Assembly (NCBI GenBank): GCA_016708265.1
Contig: JADJGA010000011.1
Coordinates: 372,001-436,000 of the forward strand
DNA: 64,000 nucleotides
From: Saprospiraceae bacterium
Lineage (GTDB): Bacteria; Bacteroidota; Bacteroidia; Chitinophagales; Saprospiraceae
Direction: 5' to 3'
Part shown: one piece after another, positions 1-9,080 of the stretch
How the letters are laid out: every line of letters begins with the position of its first letter
Numbering within the stretch: position 1 is the stretch's first letter
Position numbers and translations under genes: made by a program
The notes under the pieces: model-generated
Seen by the model: only the letters and a program-made list of their open reading frames with translations
Told to the model about the DNA's origin: nothing
Databases searched by the model: none

Positions 1-2
1 AA

Positions 3-2123
3 AAAACCATTTCTTATCTGTTAATGTTTGTAATAATTATGGTATTTACCATATTTATTTCATCATGTAAAAAAAATGCTGTTGTGAACAAGGAAAATCC
101 ATTTTTTACTGAGTACAAAACACCGTTTAATACCCCTGATTTTAGCAAAATAGATACTTCTCATTATATGCCTGCATTTGATGAAGGCATGAAGCGTCAC
201 AATGAAGAGATTCAGGCTTTAATAGCCAGTAAAGAGGAACCCAATTTTGAAAATACAATTTTGAAATTTGATAAAACGGGTAAGCTATTGAATGATGTCA
301 GCTATATTTTCTTCAACCTCACTGAAGCAAATACTAATGATGTGATGCAGAAAATTGCAGAGAAAGTTACACCTATGCTTTCGAATCACAATGATGAAAT
401 ATCGATGAATCCCGATCTTTTCAAAAAGATAAAAGCTGTTTATGACAAAAAGGGAGAACTTAAGCTTGACAGCCAGCAGATGAGAGTAGTTGAAAAATAC
501 TATCTCGATTTTAAACGCAAAGGAGCCGAATTATCACCTGAAGATCAGAAAACACTTAAGGCTCTGAATGCTGAATTATCGTCACTTTCACTGAAATTTG
601 GTGATAATGTACTGGCAGAGACCAAGGCATTCAAACTTATAATTGACAACCAAAAATATCTGGAAGGTTTACCGGAAACATCTGTTTCAGCTGCTGCCGA
701 TGCTGCGAAAGAATCAAAACTGGAAGGTAAATGGGTTTTTACCCTTGATAAACCGAGTATGATACCTTTTTTACAATATGCTAAAAACAGGACTTTGAGG
801 GAGAAGATATACAGAGGCTATTTTATGAGGGGAGATAATGGAAATGCCAGTGACAATAAAGAGATCATTGGAAAAATGGCAAATCTGCGGCAGAAAAAAG
901 CTCAGCTTCTTGGATTTAAATCGTATTCAGCCTATGTTATAGATCAAAATATGGCTAAAACCCCTGAAGCTGTTGATCAGTTTCTTATGAAATTGTGGAA
1001 GCCTGCTCTTCCAATAGCAAAGAAAGAGCTGGCAGAAATGCAGAAAATTGTTGACAGGGAAAAAGGAAATTTCAAGATTCAGCCATGGGACTGGTGGTAT
1101 TATGCTGAAATATTGCGAAAGGAAAAGTATAATATAGATGAGAATGAGATTAAACCATATCTGAAACTTGAAAATGTCAGGGATGGAATGTTTGAGGTTG
1201 CAAAAAGATTATATGGTGTTCAGTTTGAAAAACGTAAAGATATTCCATTGTATCATCCGGATGTTGAAACATTTGAGGTGAAAGAAGCAGATGGCAAACA
1301 TATAGGCATACTTTATATGGATTATTTCCCAAGGGATTCAAAACGTGGGGGAGCCTGGTGTACAAGTTTCAGAAATGCAGGATGGGAAGATGGAAAAGTA
1401 GTAGATCCGTTGATTTCAATGGTATGTAATTTTACAAAACCTGCCGGAGATAATCCCGCTCTTTTATCATGGGATGAAACTCTGACATTATTCCATGAAT
1501 TTGGACATGGACTTCATTTTCTTTTTACCGAAGGAAAATATAACCGTACTGCCGGTAATGTTCCGAATGATTACGTTGAACTTCCATCACAGGTTATGGA
1601 AAACTGGGCTGGAGACAAAGAGGTATTGAAACTCTATGCAAAGCATTTTAAGACAAATGAGATCATGCCTGATGAGTTGATAGCAAAACTGACTAACAGC
1701 AGTTTGTTCAACCAGGGATTCGAGACAGTTGAATATGTAGCAGCATCATTACTCGACCTGGATTTTCATAACATTACCAAACAGACAGAAATAAAAACAA
1801 ACGATTTTGAAAAAGCTTCCATGGCAAAAATTAGCCTGATACCGGAGATTTTACCAAGATACAGGTCAACATACTTCAATCATATTTTCAGCGGTGGTTA
1901 TTCAGCCGGATATTATGTTTACATCTGGGCAGCCGTTCTTGATGCCGATGCATTTGACGCTTTTAAACAGTCAGGAGATATTTTCAATAAAGACCTTGCT
2001 GCAAAGTTTAGAAAATATTGTCTGCAGGAATCGGGTGATGATGAAGGAATGATACAGTATAAAAAGTTCAGAGGCAAAGATCCGGCTGTAGAACCGTTAC
2101 TGAAGCGCAGAGGATTAAAATAG
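3..2123 (+). CDS. M3-family zinc oligopeptidase lipoprotein (Dcp-like), 5' end outside window
   Basis: Zinc metallopeptidase of family M3 (peptidyl-dipeptidase/oligopeptidase), probably anchored in the envelope. The first in-window ATG is at 24, and residue numbers here count from it. The frame is open back to base 3 and reads KTISYLL before that Met, completing a lipoprotein signal that ends ISSC, so the true start probably lies just before the window. The zinc site is HEFGH at residues 491-495, with H498 and the third ligand E519 in VELPSQ. At about 700 residues it matches E. coli Dcp (about 680). No operon partner is visible: about 230 bp follow before the next gene. Family assignment is firm; the dipeptidyl-carboxypeptidase specificity is inferred. 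Confidence 0.93.
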   Translation, partial: KTISYLLMFVIIMVFTIFISSCKKNAVVNKENPFFTEYKTPFNTPDFSKIDTSHYMPAFDEGMKRHNEEIQALIASKEEPNFENTILKFDKTGKLLNDVSYIFFNLTEANTNDVMQKIAEKVTPMLSNHNDEISMNPDLFKKIKAVYDKKGELKLDSQQMRVVEKYYLDFKRKGAELSPEDQKTLKALNAELSSLSLKFGDNVLAETKAFKLIIDNQKYLEGLPETSVSAAADAAKESKLEGKWVFTLDKPSMIPFLQYAKNRTLREKIYRGYFMRGDNGNASDNKEIIGKMANLRQKKAQLLGFKSYSAYVIDQNMAKTPEAVDQFLMKLWKPALPIAKKELAEMQKIVDREKGNFKIQPWDWWYYAEILRKEKYNIDENEIKPYLKLENVRDGMFEVAKRLYGVQFEKRKDIPLYHPDVETFEVKEADGKHIGILYMDYFPRDSKRGGAWCTSFRNAGWEDGKVVDPLISMVCNFTKPAGDNPALLSWDETLTLFHEFGHGLHFLFTEGKYNRTAGNVPNDYVELPSQVMENWAGDKEVLKLYAKHFKTNEIMPDELIAKLTNSSLFNQGFETVEYVAASLLDLDFHNITKQTEIKTNDFEKASMAKISLIPEILPRYRSTYFNHIFSGGYSAGYYVYIWAAVLDADAFDAFKQSGDIFNKDLAAKFRKYCLQESGDDEGMIQYKKFRGKDPAVEPLLKRRGLK

Positions 2124-2224
2124 TAAAATAGTGAAAAGTGAAAAACGAACACATAAAAAGCTTGCCCGATTAAAGACAATGACAAGTTTTAAACACTAGT
2201 CTTTTTTTAGTTTGCAAAAAATCA

Positions 2225-2232
2225 TAGATTTG
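2225..2232 (+). promoter_or_regulatory. candidate -7 element for the DUF4395 gene
   Basis: TAGATTTG matches the Bacteroidota -7 consensus TAnnTTTG in the gap between the peptidase and the DUF4395 gene. No convincing -33 TTTG lies at the right distance, and the leader would be about 120 nt. The call is weak. Confidence 0.3.
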
Positions 2233-2355
2233 TCTAAAAAAAATCATTTTTATATTTTTAATCAGCTTATCAGACTTTGTTAAATGAAATTATTAAATTG
2301 ATTCGGATACAATTATTTGTTAGCAGTTAGTTTTAACCATTTAAATAATAAGTTT

Positions 2356-2892
2356 ATGTCAATATTTAGTTTTGGAGAATATAACGAATCGAAAACATTT
2401 AAAATAGTCGATGAAAGAGTCTGGAGAGCAAGTGCAGGGATAATGCTTTTTATAGCAATTATTGCTGCGATTAATGGATTTATTTTAAAAAATTATATTG
2501 TTGTTCCGTTTGTATCCGGATTTTTGATGTTTAATTTTATTATAGGGGTTTTTATAAATCCGAAGTTCTCTCCTACAATAGTTATAGGTAAAATATTAAC
2601 ATACAAGCAATCACCTTTACCTATAGGAGCAATTCAGAAAAGGTTTGCATGGAGTCTCGGACTGGGATTATCAACATTGATATTTATATTGTCATTCTTT
2701 TTGCTGAAGGACGTCAAATTTTTTGAACCAGTCTGTATGCTATGCCTTATATGTATTTTTCTGCTTTATATTGAGACTGCATTTGGAATTTGCCTCGGAT
2801 GTAAACTCTATTACCTGTTCAGAAACCTCGGACTTATAAAAAAGCCTGAAGTCGATCCAAATTGCATGGGCGATGCCTGCGAGGTTAAATAA
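2356..2892 (+). CDS. DUF4395 family membrane protein
   Basis: A 178-residue integral membrane protein of unknown function. It carries features of the DUF4395 family as I remember them: an N-terminal FGEYNE segment, a DERVWRASAG motif before the first helix, FINPKFSP, QKRFAWS, and a cysteine-rich C-terminal part with CMLC, CLGC and a final CMGDAC. About four hydrophobic helices are visible. An upstream TTG at 2317 would add 13 non-hydrophobic residues, but the ATG at 2356 gives the conserved family N terminus, so I chose it. The paired cysteines suggest metal or redox chemistry; that is inference only. A long A and C homopolymer region follows the stop. Confidence 0.8.
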   Translation: MSIFSFGEYNESKTFKIVDERVWRASAGIMLFIAIIAAINGFILKNYIVVPFVSGFLMFNFIIGVFINPKFSPTIVIGKILTYKQSPLPIGAIQKRFAWSLGLGLSTLIFILSFFLLKDVKFFEPVCMLCLICIFLLYIETAFGICLGCKLYYLFRNLGLIKKPEVDPNCMGDACEVK

Positions 2893-2908
2893 AAATTAAA
2901 AACCCCCC

Positions 2909-2957
2909 AAAAAAAAAAAAAAAAAAAGTTTTAATTTACCCCCTCCCCCCCCCCCCC
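2909..2957. repeat. adjacent poly-A and poly-C homopolymer tracts
   Basis: A run of 19 A (2909-2927) is followed 11 bp later by C5, a T, and a run of 13 C (2945-2957). The tracts sit between the DUF4395 stop and the metallophosphoesterase start, about 25 bp before that ATG. Runs of this length are length-unstable and are also common sites of sequencing error. Confidence 0.9.
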
Positions 2958-2982
2958 AACCTGTATTCTTAAAATTAGTATA

Positions 2983-4140
2983 ATGAGATTCATAATCTTT
3001 TTTGCGGTTGTAATATCCGTATTCGGCCTTGCAGGGTATTACATTTACACCAGATTTTCACAGGCTTTTGGAGGTACTTTTCTAAATTCAAGAATAGTTA
3101 CTTATATCTATATTTTCCTTGTTTCCTCGATATTTATCGGTTATATGCTACAGGCTGTGTCAGTAAATTTTCTCAGTGAAACACTGGTTAAGATTGGTTC
3201 AACAACCCTGGGTATTCTTTTCTATGTTTTATTATTTCTTTTGTTTTTTGATTTGCTGAGACTGATAAATCATTTTCTTCCGTTTTTCCCGGAATTTATT
3301 ACTGCCAATTATCAGAAAGCTAAACTGATTGCAGGGGTAGTAACCCTGATTTCTGTTATTTGTATAGTAATATACGGATTTTTCAATGCTGATAATACCA
3401 GTATAGTAAAACTTGAGCTGAAAACTAATAAACCTATTGGTGGTAAAGAACAGTTAAATATAGTTGCCCTCAGTGACATCCATCTTGGTACCACAGTCAA
3501 TCATTCCGAACTTGACAGAATGATCAGAGAAATTAATAAACTTGATCCTGATATAGTACTATTAGGTGGAGATATAACCGATAATAATATTAAGGTAGTG
3601 CAACACTATAAACTCCTGGAGAGATTCGGAGAAATAAAAAGCAAATATGGCATATATTCATGTATGGGGAATCACGATTATATCAGCAGGGCCAACGAAC
3701 AACTGGATTATTACACAAAAAACGGGATAAATATCCTGAAGGACACATCTGTTTTAATCGATAACAGATTCTGGCTGGTAGGAAGAGATGACCATACTGC
3801 GGACAATTTCAACGGCAAAAAGAGAAAAACAGTCAGCTCACTAATTAAAGATGTTGATACCAGTCTGCCGGTAATTCTGCTTGATCATCAACCATTTAAA
3901 CTGCAAGAAACATCAAAGCATCCTGTTGACCTGCAGTTTTCAGGTCATACTCACAAGGGGCAATTCTGGCCACTTGGATATATCACTGGAAAAATGTTTG
4001 AAAAAGACTGGGGATATATCAAAAAGGGAAATACACATTTCTATATTTCATCAGGATTTGGACCGAGGTATCCCGATGCGGCCGGGACACAATCGGAAAT
4101 AATCAAGGGGGGGGTATTAAAGCTGGGTTTAAAGAATTGA
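2983..4140 (+). CDS. membrane-anchored metallophosphoesterase (YkuE/YaeI-like)
   Basis: Calcineurin-like phosphoesterase with an N-terminal membrane domain (about four helices, residues 1-135) and a C-terminal catalytic domain. The dinuclear metal motifs are complete and in order: SDIHLG (D165, H167), GGDITDN, GNHD (229-232), LLDHQPF and GHTH (321-324). This architecture resembles YkuE/YaeI proteins, which act on lipid or nucleotide phosphoesters; the substrate here is not evident. It stands alone, with the homopolymer region upstream and ettA about 170 bp downstream under its own promoter. At 385 residues it is a usual family length. Confidence 0.9.
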   Translation: MRFIIFFAVVISVFGLAGYYIYTRFSQAFGGTFLNSRIVTYIYIFLVSSIFIGYMLQAVSVNFLSETLVKIGSTTLGILFYVLLFLLFFDLLRLINHFLPFFPEFITANYQKAKLIAGVVTLISVICIVIYGFFNADNTSIVKLELKTNKPIGGKEQLNIVALSDIHLGTTVNHSELDRMIREINKLDPDIVLLGGDITDNNIKVVQHYKLLERFGEIKSKYGIYSCMGNHDYISRANEQLDYYTKNGINILKDTSVLIDNRFWLVGRDDHTADNFNGKKRKTVSSLIKDVDTSLPVILLDHQPFKLQETSKHPVDLQFSGHTHKGQFWPLGYITGKMFEKDWGYIKKGNTHFYISSGFGPRYPDAAGTQSEIIKGGVLKLGLKN

Positions 4141-4271
4141 GATTATAAAATTTTTAACCTTAAATAAGCCCATGGTTTTATAGTGGCTAATTTAATTTTG
4201 AAACAGTCATCTCTTAACCCAAAACCTCCCAAAATATTTAAAGTCAGAGACAAGTTAAACGAATAATTGTG

Positions 4272-4279
4272 TATTTTCG
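4272..4279 (+). promoter_or_regulatory. candidate -7 element of the ettA promoter
   Basis: TATTTTCG is a one-mismatch version of TAnnTTTG and lies 28 bp before the ettA ATG. No clear -33 is seen. Confidence 0.4.
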
Positions 4280-4307
4280 CACAAAATTCTAATTCAATAA
4301 TAATATC

Positions 4308-5978
4308 ATGGCAGACAACAAGATAATTTTCTCAATGGAAGGAGTGAACAAAGTTTATCCTCCCAACAAACAGGTATTGAAAAATATATGGCTATCTTTT
4401 TTTTACGGAGCAAAAATTGGGGTTTTAGGCCTTAATGGTTCAGGAAAATCAAGTCTTCTGAAAATTATAGCAGGAATTGATGATCAGTATTCCGGTTATG
4501 TAACCTTTGACAAGGAGTATAAGATCGGCTTTTTGCCGCAGGAACCCGTTTTAGATGAAACTAAAACCGCAAAACAGATCGTTCAGGAAGGAGTTCAGCC
4601 AATAGTCGATATAATTAATAAATACGAAGAAGTGTCTGCAAAACTTGCAGAACCGATGGACGATGATGAAATGATGAAAGTCATAGAAATACAGGGAGAA
4701 TTGCTCGAGAAAATGGATCATTACAACGCATGGGAAATAGATCATACACTGGAACTGGCTATGGATTCTCTGCGATGTCCACAGGATGACACTCCTGTAA
4801 GCGTGATGTCAGGCGGAGAGCGGAGAAGAGTAGCATTGGCAAGGCTTTTGCTCAGCAAACCCGACATATTATTGCTTGATGAACCTACAAACCACCTCGA
4901 TGCTGAAAGTGTAAACTGGCTTGAACAGTTTCTGCAGTCTTTTCCGGGAACCGTTATTGCAGTGACCCACGACAGGTATTTTCTCGACAATGTTGCCGGC
5001 TGGATACTTGAACTCGACAGGGGAGAAGGTATTCCTTGGGAAGGTAACTACAGTTCATGGCTGGAGCAAAAATCCAACAGACTAGCAAATGAAGAAAAAG
5101 CTGAGTCAAAAAGACAAAAAAACCTGAAACTTGAACTCGAATGGGTCAGGATGAGCCAGAAAGCACGTCAGGCAAAAGGAAAAGCCAGGTTGAATGCTTA
5201 TGAAACACTTAGCAATGCTGAAGTTAAAGAAAAAGAAGCAAAATTAGAATTATTCATTCCTCCGGGACCACGACTGGGAGATGTTGTAATATCAGCAGAA
5301 AAACTCAGAAAGGGATATGATAACAGGTTACTGATCGAGGATTTAAATTTTGATATTCCAAAAAACGCAATTCTAGGAATAATCGGTCCAAATGGTGTAG
5401 GTAAATCAACACTTTTCAGGATGATAATGGGAGAAGAAAAGCCCGACAGCGGTGTTATAACTATAGGAAGTACAGTGAAACTCGCATATGTTGATCAGTC
5501 ACACAAGGAATTACTGCCTGATAAAACTGTGTATGAAGTCGTAAGCCAGGGTAATGAAACGATAAAAATCGACAATACAGAAATAAACGCTCGGGCATAT
5601 CTCAGCAAATTCAATTTTGCAGGAAGTGATCAGCAAAAGAAAGTAGGTGTATTATCCGGAGGGGAAAGAAACAGGCTGCACCTTGCAATGACTTTAAAAC
5701 AAGGGGCTAATGTGATTTTGCTGGATGAACCTACAAATGATATTGATGTAAATACATTGAGAGCATTGGAAGAGGCTATTGAAAATTTCGCTGGCTGTGT
5801 TTTAGTGATCTCTCACGACAGGTGGTTTATTGACAGACTGGCAACCCACATACTTTCATTTGAAGACGATGGTAAACAAATTTTCTTTGAAGGGAACTTC
5901 AGCGATTTTGAAGCTAAGAAGAAAGAGCAATTCGGGGAGGTAAGCCTGAAAAGACCACATTTTAAGACATTATTGTAG
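4308..5978 (+). CDS. ettA: energy-dependent translational throttle protein EttA (ABC-F ATPase)
   Basis: Soluble ABC-F protein that binds the ribosomal E site and gates elongation according to the ATP/ADP ratio. Two ABC domains are visible: Walker A GLNGSGKS at 41-48 with signature SGGERRR near 168, and Walker A GPNGVGKS at 360-367 with signature SGGERNR near 450. Each has a LLLDEPTNHLD or ILLDEPTNDID Walker B. An arm-like insertion lies at about 90-140 and a charged linker (250-320) separates the domains. There are no membrane segments. The length of 556 matches E. coli EttA (555). Monocistronic by context. Confidence 0.96.
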   Translation: MADNKIIFSMEGVNKVYPPNKQVLKNIWLSFFYGAKIGVLGLNGSGKSSLLKIIAGIDDQYSGYVTFDKEYKIGFLPQEPVLDETKTAKQIVQEGVQPIVDIINKYEEVSAKLAEPMDDDEMMKVIEIQGELLEKMDHYNAWEIDHTLELAMDSLRCPQDDTPVSVMSGGERRRVALARLLLSKPDILLLDEPTNHLDAESVNWLEQFLQSFPGTVIAVTHDRYFLDNVAGWILELDRGEGIPWEGNYSSWLEQKSNRLANEEKAESKRQKNLKLELEWVRMSQKARQAKGKARLNAYETLSNAEVKEKEAKLELFIPPGPRLGDVVISAEKLRKGYDNRLLIEDLNFDIPKNAILGIIGPNGVGKSTLFRMIMGEEKPDSGVITIGSTVKLAYVDQSHKELLPDKTVYEVVSQGNETIKIDNTEINARAYLSKFNFAGSDQQKKVGVLSGGERNRLHLAMTLKQGANVILLDEPTNDIDVNTLRALEEAIENFAGCVLVISHDRWFIDRLATHILSFEDDGKQIFFEGNFSDFEAKKKEQFGEVSLKRPHFKTLL

Positions 5979-6087
5979 ATTTTTAATGATTATTGTAGAT
6001 TTGTTATTATTTGTAACTATTTTATATTTTCTCAATTTTTTTGTAAAGATTGTGTAGTCTAATTAAAAAACAAAATATTTTTTAAAA

Positions 6088-8382
6088 ATGAAAAGACTGA
6101 TTCTCCCGGGACTTTTGGTGTTACTTGTAGTTTTTCATATTAATTCACAAAGCAATAATCCCAATTATAAAATTTCTTATGATCAGCGAATTAAGGAGTT
6201 ACTATCCAAAATGACTCTGGAAGAAAAAATTGGTCAGTTCAATCAATTGTCAAATCCTTACCATAAAACCGGTCCAGGGATTAAATCTGAGAGGAATGAA
6301 AGTTTTGATGAAATGGTAGCAAATGGCCAGATAGGAAGCTTTCTGAATGTTCTAGGTGTTGATGAAACAATGAGACTACAGAAAATCGCAATTGAAAAAT
6401 CAAGACTCGGAATTCCACTGATCTTTGGATATGATGTCATTCATGGTTTTAAGACAATTTTTCCTATTCCTCTCGGTGAATCAGCCAGTTTTGATAGGGC
6501 TGTGATGGAGAAAAGTGCAAGAATAGCTGCCATTGAGGCAGCGGCTAACGGACTACACTGGACATTTGCTCCGATGGTGGATATTTCACGTGATCCGCGA
6601 TGGGGAAGGATCATGGAGGGTGCAGGTGAAGATGTGTATCTTGGAGAACAGGCTGCGAAAGCCCGCGTGCATGGTTTCCAGGGTGATGATCTTTCATGGG
6701 ACAATACAATAGCAGCATGTGCCAAACATTTTGCAGCTTATGGGGCATCTTTTGGAGGCAGGGATTATGCTGCTGTAGATATGTCTGAACGTATGCTGCG
6801 AGAAGTTTATCTGCGTCCATATAAAGCAGCTGTAGATGCCGGAGTAGCAACATTTATGTCTTCATTTAATACGATAAACGGAGTGCCTGCATCCGGAAAC
6901 CGCTGGTTGCAAACCGATATACTGCGAGGTGAATGGGGATTCGACGGTTTTGTGGTTTCTGACTGGAACTCCCTGGGAGAAATGATCTACCATGGCAATG
7001 TTGAATCTGAGTACGACGTTGGTTTTCGAGGTGTAGATGCCGGTATTGATATGGACATGGAAGGCAGGATATATATAAACCAGGTAAAACAACTTCTAAT
7101 TGATAATAAAATCACTATCAGCCAGATCGATGAAATGGCCGGCCGTATTTTGCTTATTAAATTCAGACTGGGTTTGTTTGATAATCCCTATCAGTATTGT
7201 AATAAACAAAAAGAAAAAGAGCTTACAATGCATTCCAATCATCTTTCAGCTTCGCGTGATGGTGCAAAACGATCAATAGTTTTGCTTAAAAACAAAAATA
7301 AAATCCTGCCTATAACAGGAAAAGTCAAACGTATAGCAGTGATCGGGCCTTTGTCAAATGATAAAGATGCTCCGTTAGGAAATTGGAGAGGCAATGCAAC
7401 TCCAAATTCCGCTGTATCATTGCTGGAAGGTATTCGAAATATAGCAGGAAATAAATATGAGATTTTGTATTCTGAAGGTTGCAGACTCCTGAATAATAAA
7501 GAGAATAGTTTTGCCTCTCCGGTACTTATCAATAATAATGACAGAAGCGGTTTTAAAAAGGCTGTTGCTGCCGCTAATAAAGCTGATATAGTCGTAATGG
7601 CACTGGGCGAAACTGCTTATATGTCGGGTGAATGCCGAAGTTATGCAGATATTTCGCTCAAAGGATTGCAACTTGAACTACTACGTGAAATCAAGAAAAC
7701 AGGAAAACCGGTTGTTCTCACAATATTTTCCGGCCGGCCGTTGGTGCTGACTGATGCTGTGGATCATGCTGATGCAATACTCAATTGCTGGCTACTTGGA
7801 TCGGAGTCCGGAAATGCCATTGCAGATGTATTGTTTGGCGATTATAACCCCTCCGGCAAATTGCCTGCTTCTTTTCCCTACCATGTAGGGCAGATACCTG
7901 TATTCTATGAACAACTAAGTTCAGGTCGTCCTTATGACCCTAAACCGGATAGTTTGACATCTAAATACCGTGATATTCCCAATGCACCTCTTTATGCTTT
8001 TGGATACGGATTGAGCTATACTACTTTTAAGTTCACTGATCTGAAATTAAGTGCTGAAAAAATAAGCATGAAAGACAAACTTACCATTAATGTAAATATT
8101 AAAAATACAGGGGAATACCCTGGAGAAGAAGTTGTGCAATTGTACATTCGTGATGTAGTTGGCAATGGTGTTTCCAGGCCGGTTCTCCAGCTCAGGGGTT
8201 TTGAAAAAATAATGCTGGCAATAGGAGAAAGTAAAGAAGTTACATTTACGATCACACCCGCTGATCTTGCTTTTTTCAGGCTGGATGAGACATGGGGACC
8301 CGAAAAAGGAAAGTTCCAGGTATTTATAGGGAATTCTTCGGACAATCTGCCTTTGAAAGGAGAATTTGAGCTGATGGAGTGA
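6088..8382 (+). CDS. bglX: secreted GH3 beta-glucosidase (BglX-like)
   Basis: Exo-acting family 3 glycosidase that releases glucose from beta-gluco-oligosaccharides, probably in the periplasm. It has a signal peptide (about 1-21), an N-terminal TIM-like domain with KHFAAYG near 213 and the nucleophile D292 in SDWNS, a C-terminal GH3 sandwich (VMALGE, SGRPL, FGDYNPSGKLP), and a terminal fibronectin-type domain (about 680-764). Length and order match BglX. It lies next to the inserted efflux cassette, beyond which the beta-glucan locus starts, so the two were probably adjacent once. The substrate is inferred from the family and context. Confidence 0.93.
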   Translation: MKRLILPGLLVLLVVFHINSQSNNPNYKISYDQRIKELLSKMTLEEKIGQFNQLSNPYHKTGPGIKSERNESFDEMVANGQIGSFLNVLGVDETMRLQKIAIEKSRLGIPLIFGYDVIHGFKTIFPIPLGESASFDRAVMEKSARIAAIEAAANGLHWTFAPMVDISRDPRWGRIMEGAGEDVYLGEQAAKARVHGFQGDDLSWDNTIAACAKHFAAYGASFGGRDYAAVDMSERMLREVYLRPYKAAVDAGVATFMSSFNTINGVPASGNRWLQTDILRGEWGFDGFVVSDWNSLGEMIYHGNVESEYDVGFRGVDAGIDMDMEGRIYINQVKQLLIDNKITISQIDEMAGRILLIKFRLGLFDNPYQYCNKQKEKELTMHSNHLSASRDGAKRSIVLLKNKNKILPITGKVKRIAVIGPLSNDKDAPLGNWRGNATPNSAVSLLEGIRNIAGNKYEILYSEGCRLLNNKENSFASPVLINNNDRSGFKKAVAAANKADIVVMALGETAYMSGECRSYADISLKGLQLELLREIKKTGKPVVLTIFSGRPLVLTDAVDHADAILNCWLLGSESGNAIADVLFGDYNPSGKLPASFPYHVGQIPVFYEQLSSGRPYDPKPDSLTSKYRDIPNAPLYAFGYGLSYTTFKFTDLKLSAEKISMKDKLTINVNIKNTGEYPGEEVVQLYIRDVVGNGVSRPVLQLRGFEKIMLAIGESKEVTFTITPADLAFFRLDETWGPEKGKFQVFIGNSSDNLPLKGEFELME

Positions 8383-8417
8383 ATAGTGAAAAATAATTAC
8401 AAAAAACAAACTACATT

Positions 8418-8499
8418 TGTAAACTCAATTCAGGACTAAAAATGAATTGTAAACTAATATCAGGATTATCTAACAAAACTGTAAACTTATTTTAGGACG
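8418..8499. repeat. three direct repeats resembling an IS21-family terminus
   Basis: Three copies of a roughly 20-bp unit, TGTAAACTnAnTTCAGGA, start at 8418, 8448 and 8480, with spacings of 30 and 32 bp. Multiple direct copies of a TGT-starting unit are typical of one end of IS21-type elements, and I recall similar units in Bacteroidota IS21s. No istA/istB gene and no inverted partner end was found, so this would be an orphan end. Confidence 0.5.
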
Positions 8500-8502
8500 A
8501 GT

Positions 8503-8545
8503 CACATACAAGCCGACACACAGGCAAACCCCAAAAGAGTCAATT
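8503..8545. repeat. left boundary repeat of the efflux cassette
   Basis: This segment contains ACAAGCCGACACACAGGCAA followed by CAAAAGAGTC. It closely resembles the segment at 16358-16401 just after the RND gene, in the same orientation. The pair brackets the whole TetR/RND operon. This may be a cassette-type boundary repeat; no known integrase site is claimed. Confidence 0.5.
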
Positions 8546-8598
8546 TACCACCGCAAAAAGTGATTTTCATCATATTTTTGAGATTATTCAAAAAAAAC

Positions 8599-8629
8599 TT
8601 GCAGGAATGAATAAATTCAATTACCTTTG
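8599..8629 (+). promoter_or_regulatory. promoter of the efflux operon
   Basis: TTG at 8599-8601, a 20-bp spacer, then TACCTTTG at 8622-8629, which fits TAnnTTTG. The -7 element lies downstream of the ATG at 8607, so that ATG would not be transcribed. This places the first gene's start at ATG 8667. Confidence 0.6.
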
Positions 8630-8666
8630 TGAGCGAATATTCACTAACATAATAAATGCAATCAAA

Positions 8667-9080
8667 ATGAATGGCAAAAATAACATAGCGATAGGCTTCC
8701 TGACAATGGGACTTTTTATGGCTTACGGCTTTCTATTAATTTACCTCCGTGACTTTGCAGCAGACAAAGAAGAATGGGTAAATTCGTATAGTATTGGTAA
8801 ACATTTTGAGAGCAGACTTGCACACGTTCACGGTAACCTGTTTGCATTCTTAAATATTCTCATTGGTTATCTCTTAATCCATTTCAGAGACAAACTCAAA
8901 AATGTGAAAGTTATTTCTTGGTTGGCATTGACAGGATTGTTAATGCCAATAGGAATATTAACTGAGGTGTATTTTGGCTTGCCTCCTGCTTTAGTATTAA
9001 TTGGAGCAATTGCTATGACTGCCTCTGTAATTTGGTTAGGATTTTCGTTTATTAAATTAAATGTAAACAATGAAAAATAA
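8667..9080 (+). CDS. small four-helix membrane protein, first gene of the efflux operon
   Basis: A 138-residue polytopic membrane protein of unknown function. Four hydrophobic helices are visible, and a His cluster in RLAHVHGNLFAF begins helix 2. The arrangement is reminiscent of small haem-copper-oxidase-like membrane proteins that carry HxH in a helix, but this is only a resemblance. A start at 8607 would add 20 residues; I reject it because the promoter -7 box lies downstream of it. It overlaps the TetR gene by 11 bp, so the two are translationally coupled. Confidence 0.7.
   Translation: MNGKNNIAIGFLTMGLFMAYGFLLIYLRDFAADKEEWVNSYSIGKHFESRLAHVHGNLFAFLNILIGYLLIHFRDKLKNVKVISWLALTGLLMPIGILTEVYFGLPPALVLIGAIAMTASVIWLGFSFIKLNVNNEK

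Noticed and set aside
2317..2355. TTG start for the DUF4395 protein
   Set aside because: It adds 13 residues not expected in the family; ATG 2356 gives the conserved N terminus.
8607..8666. Upstream ATG start for the first efflux-operon gene
   Set aside because: The -7 promoter element (8622-8629) lies downstream of this ATG, and the added residues do not look like part of the membrane protein.
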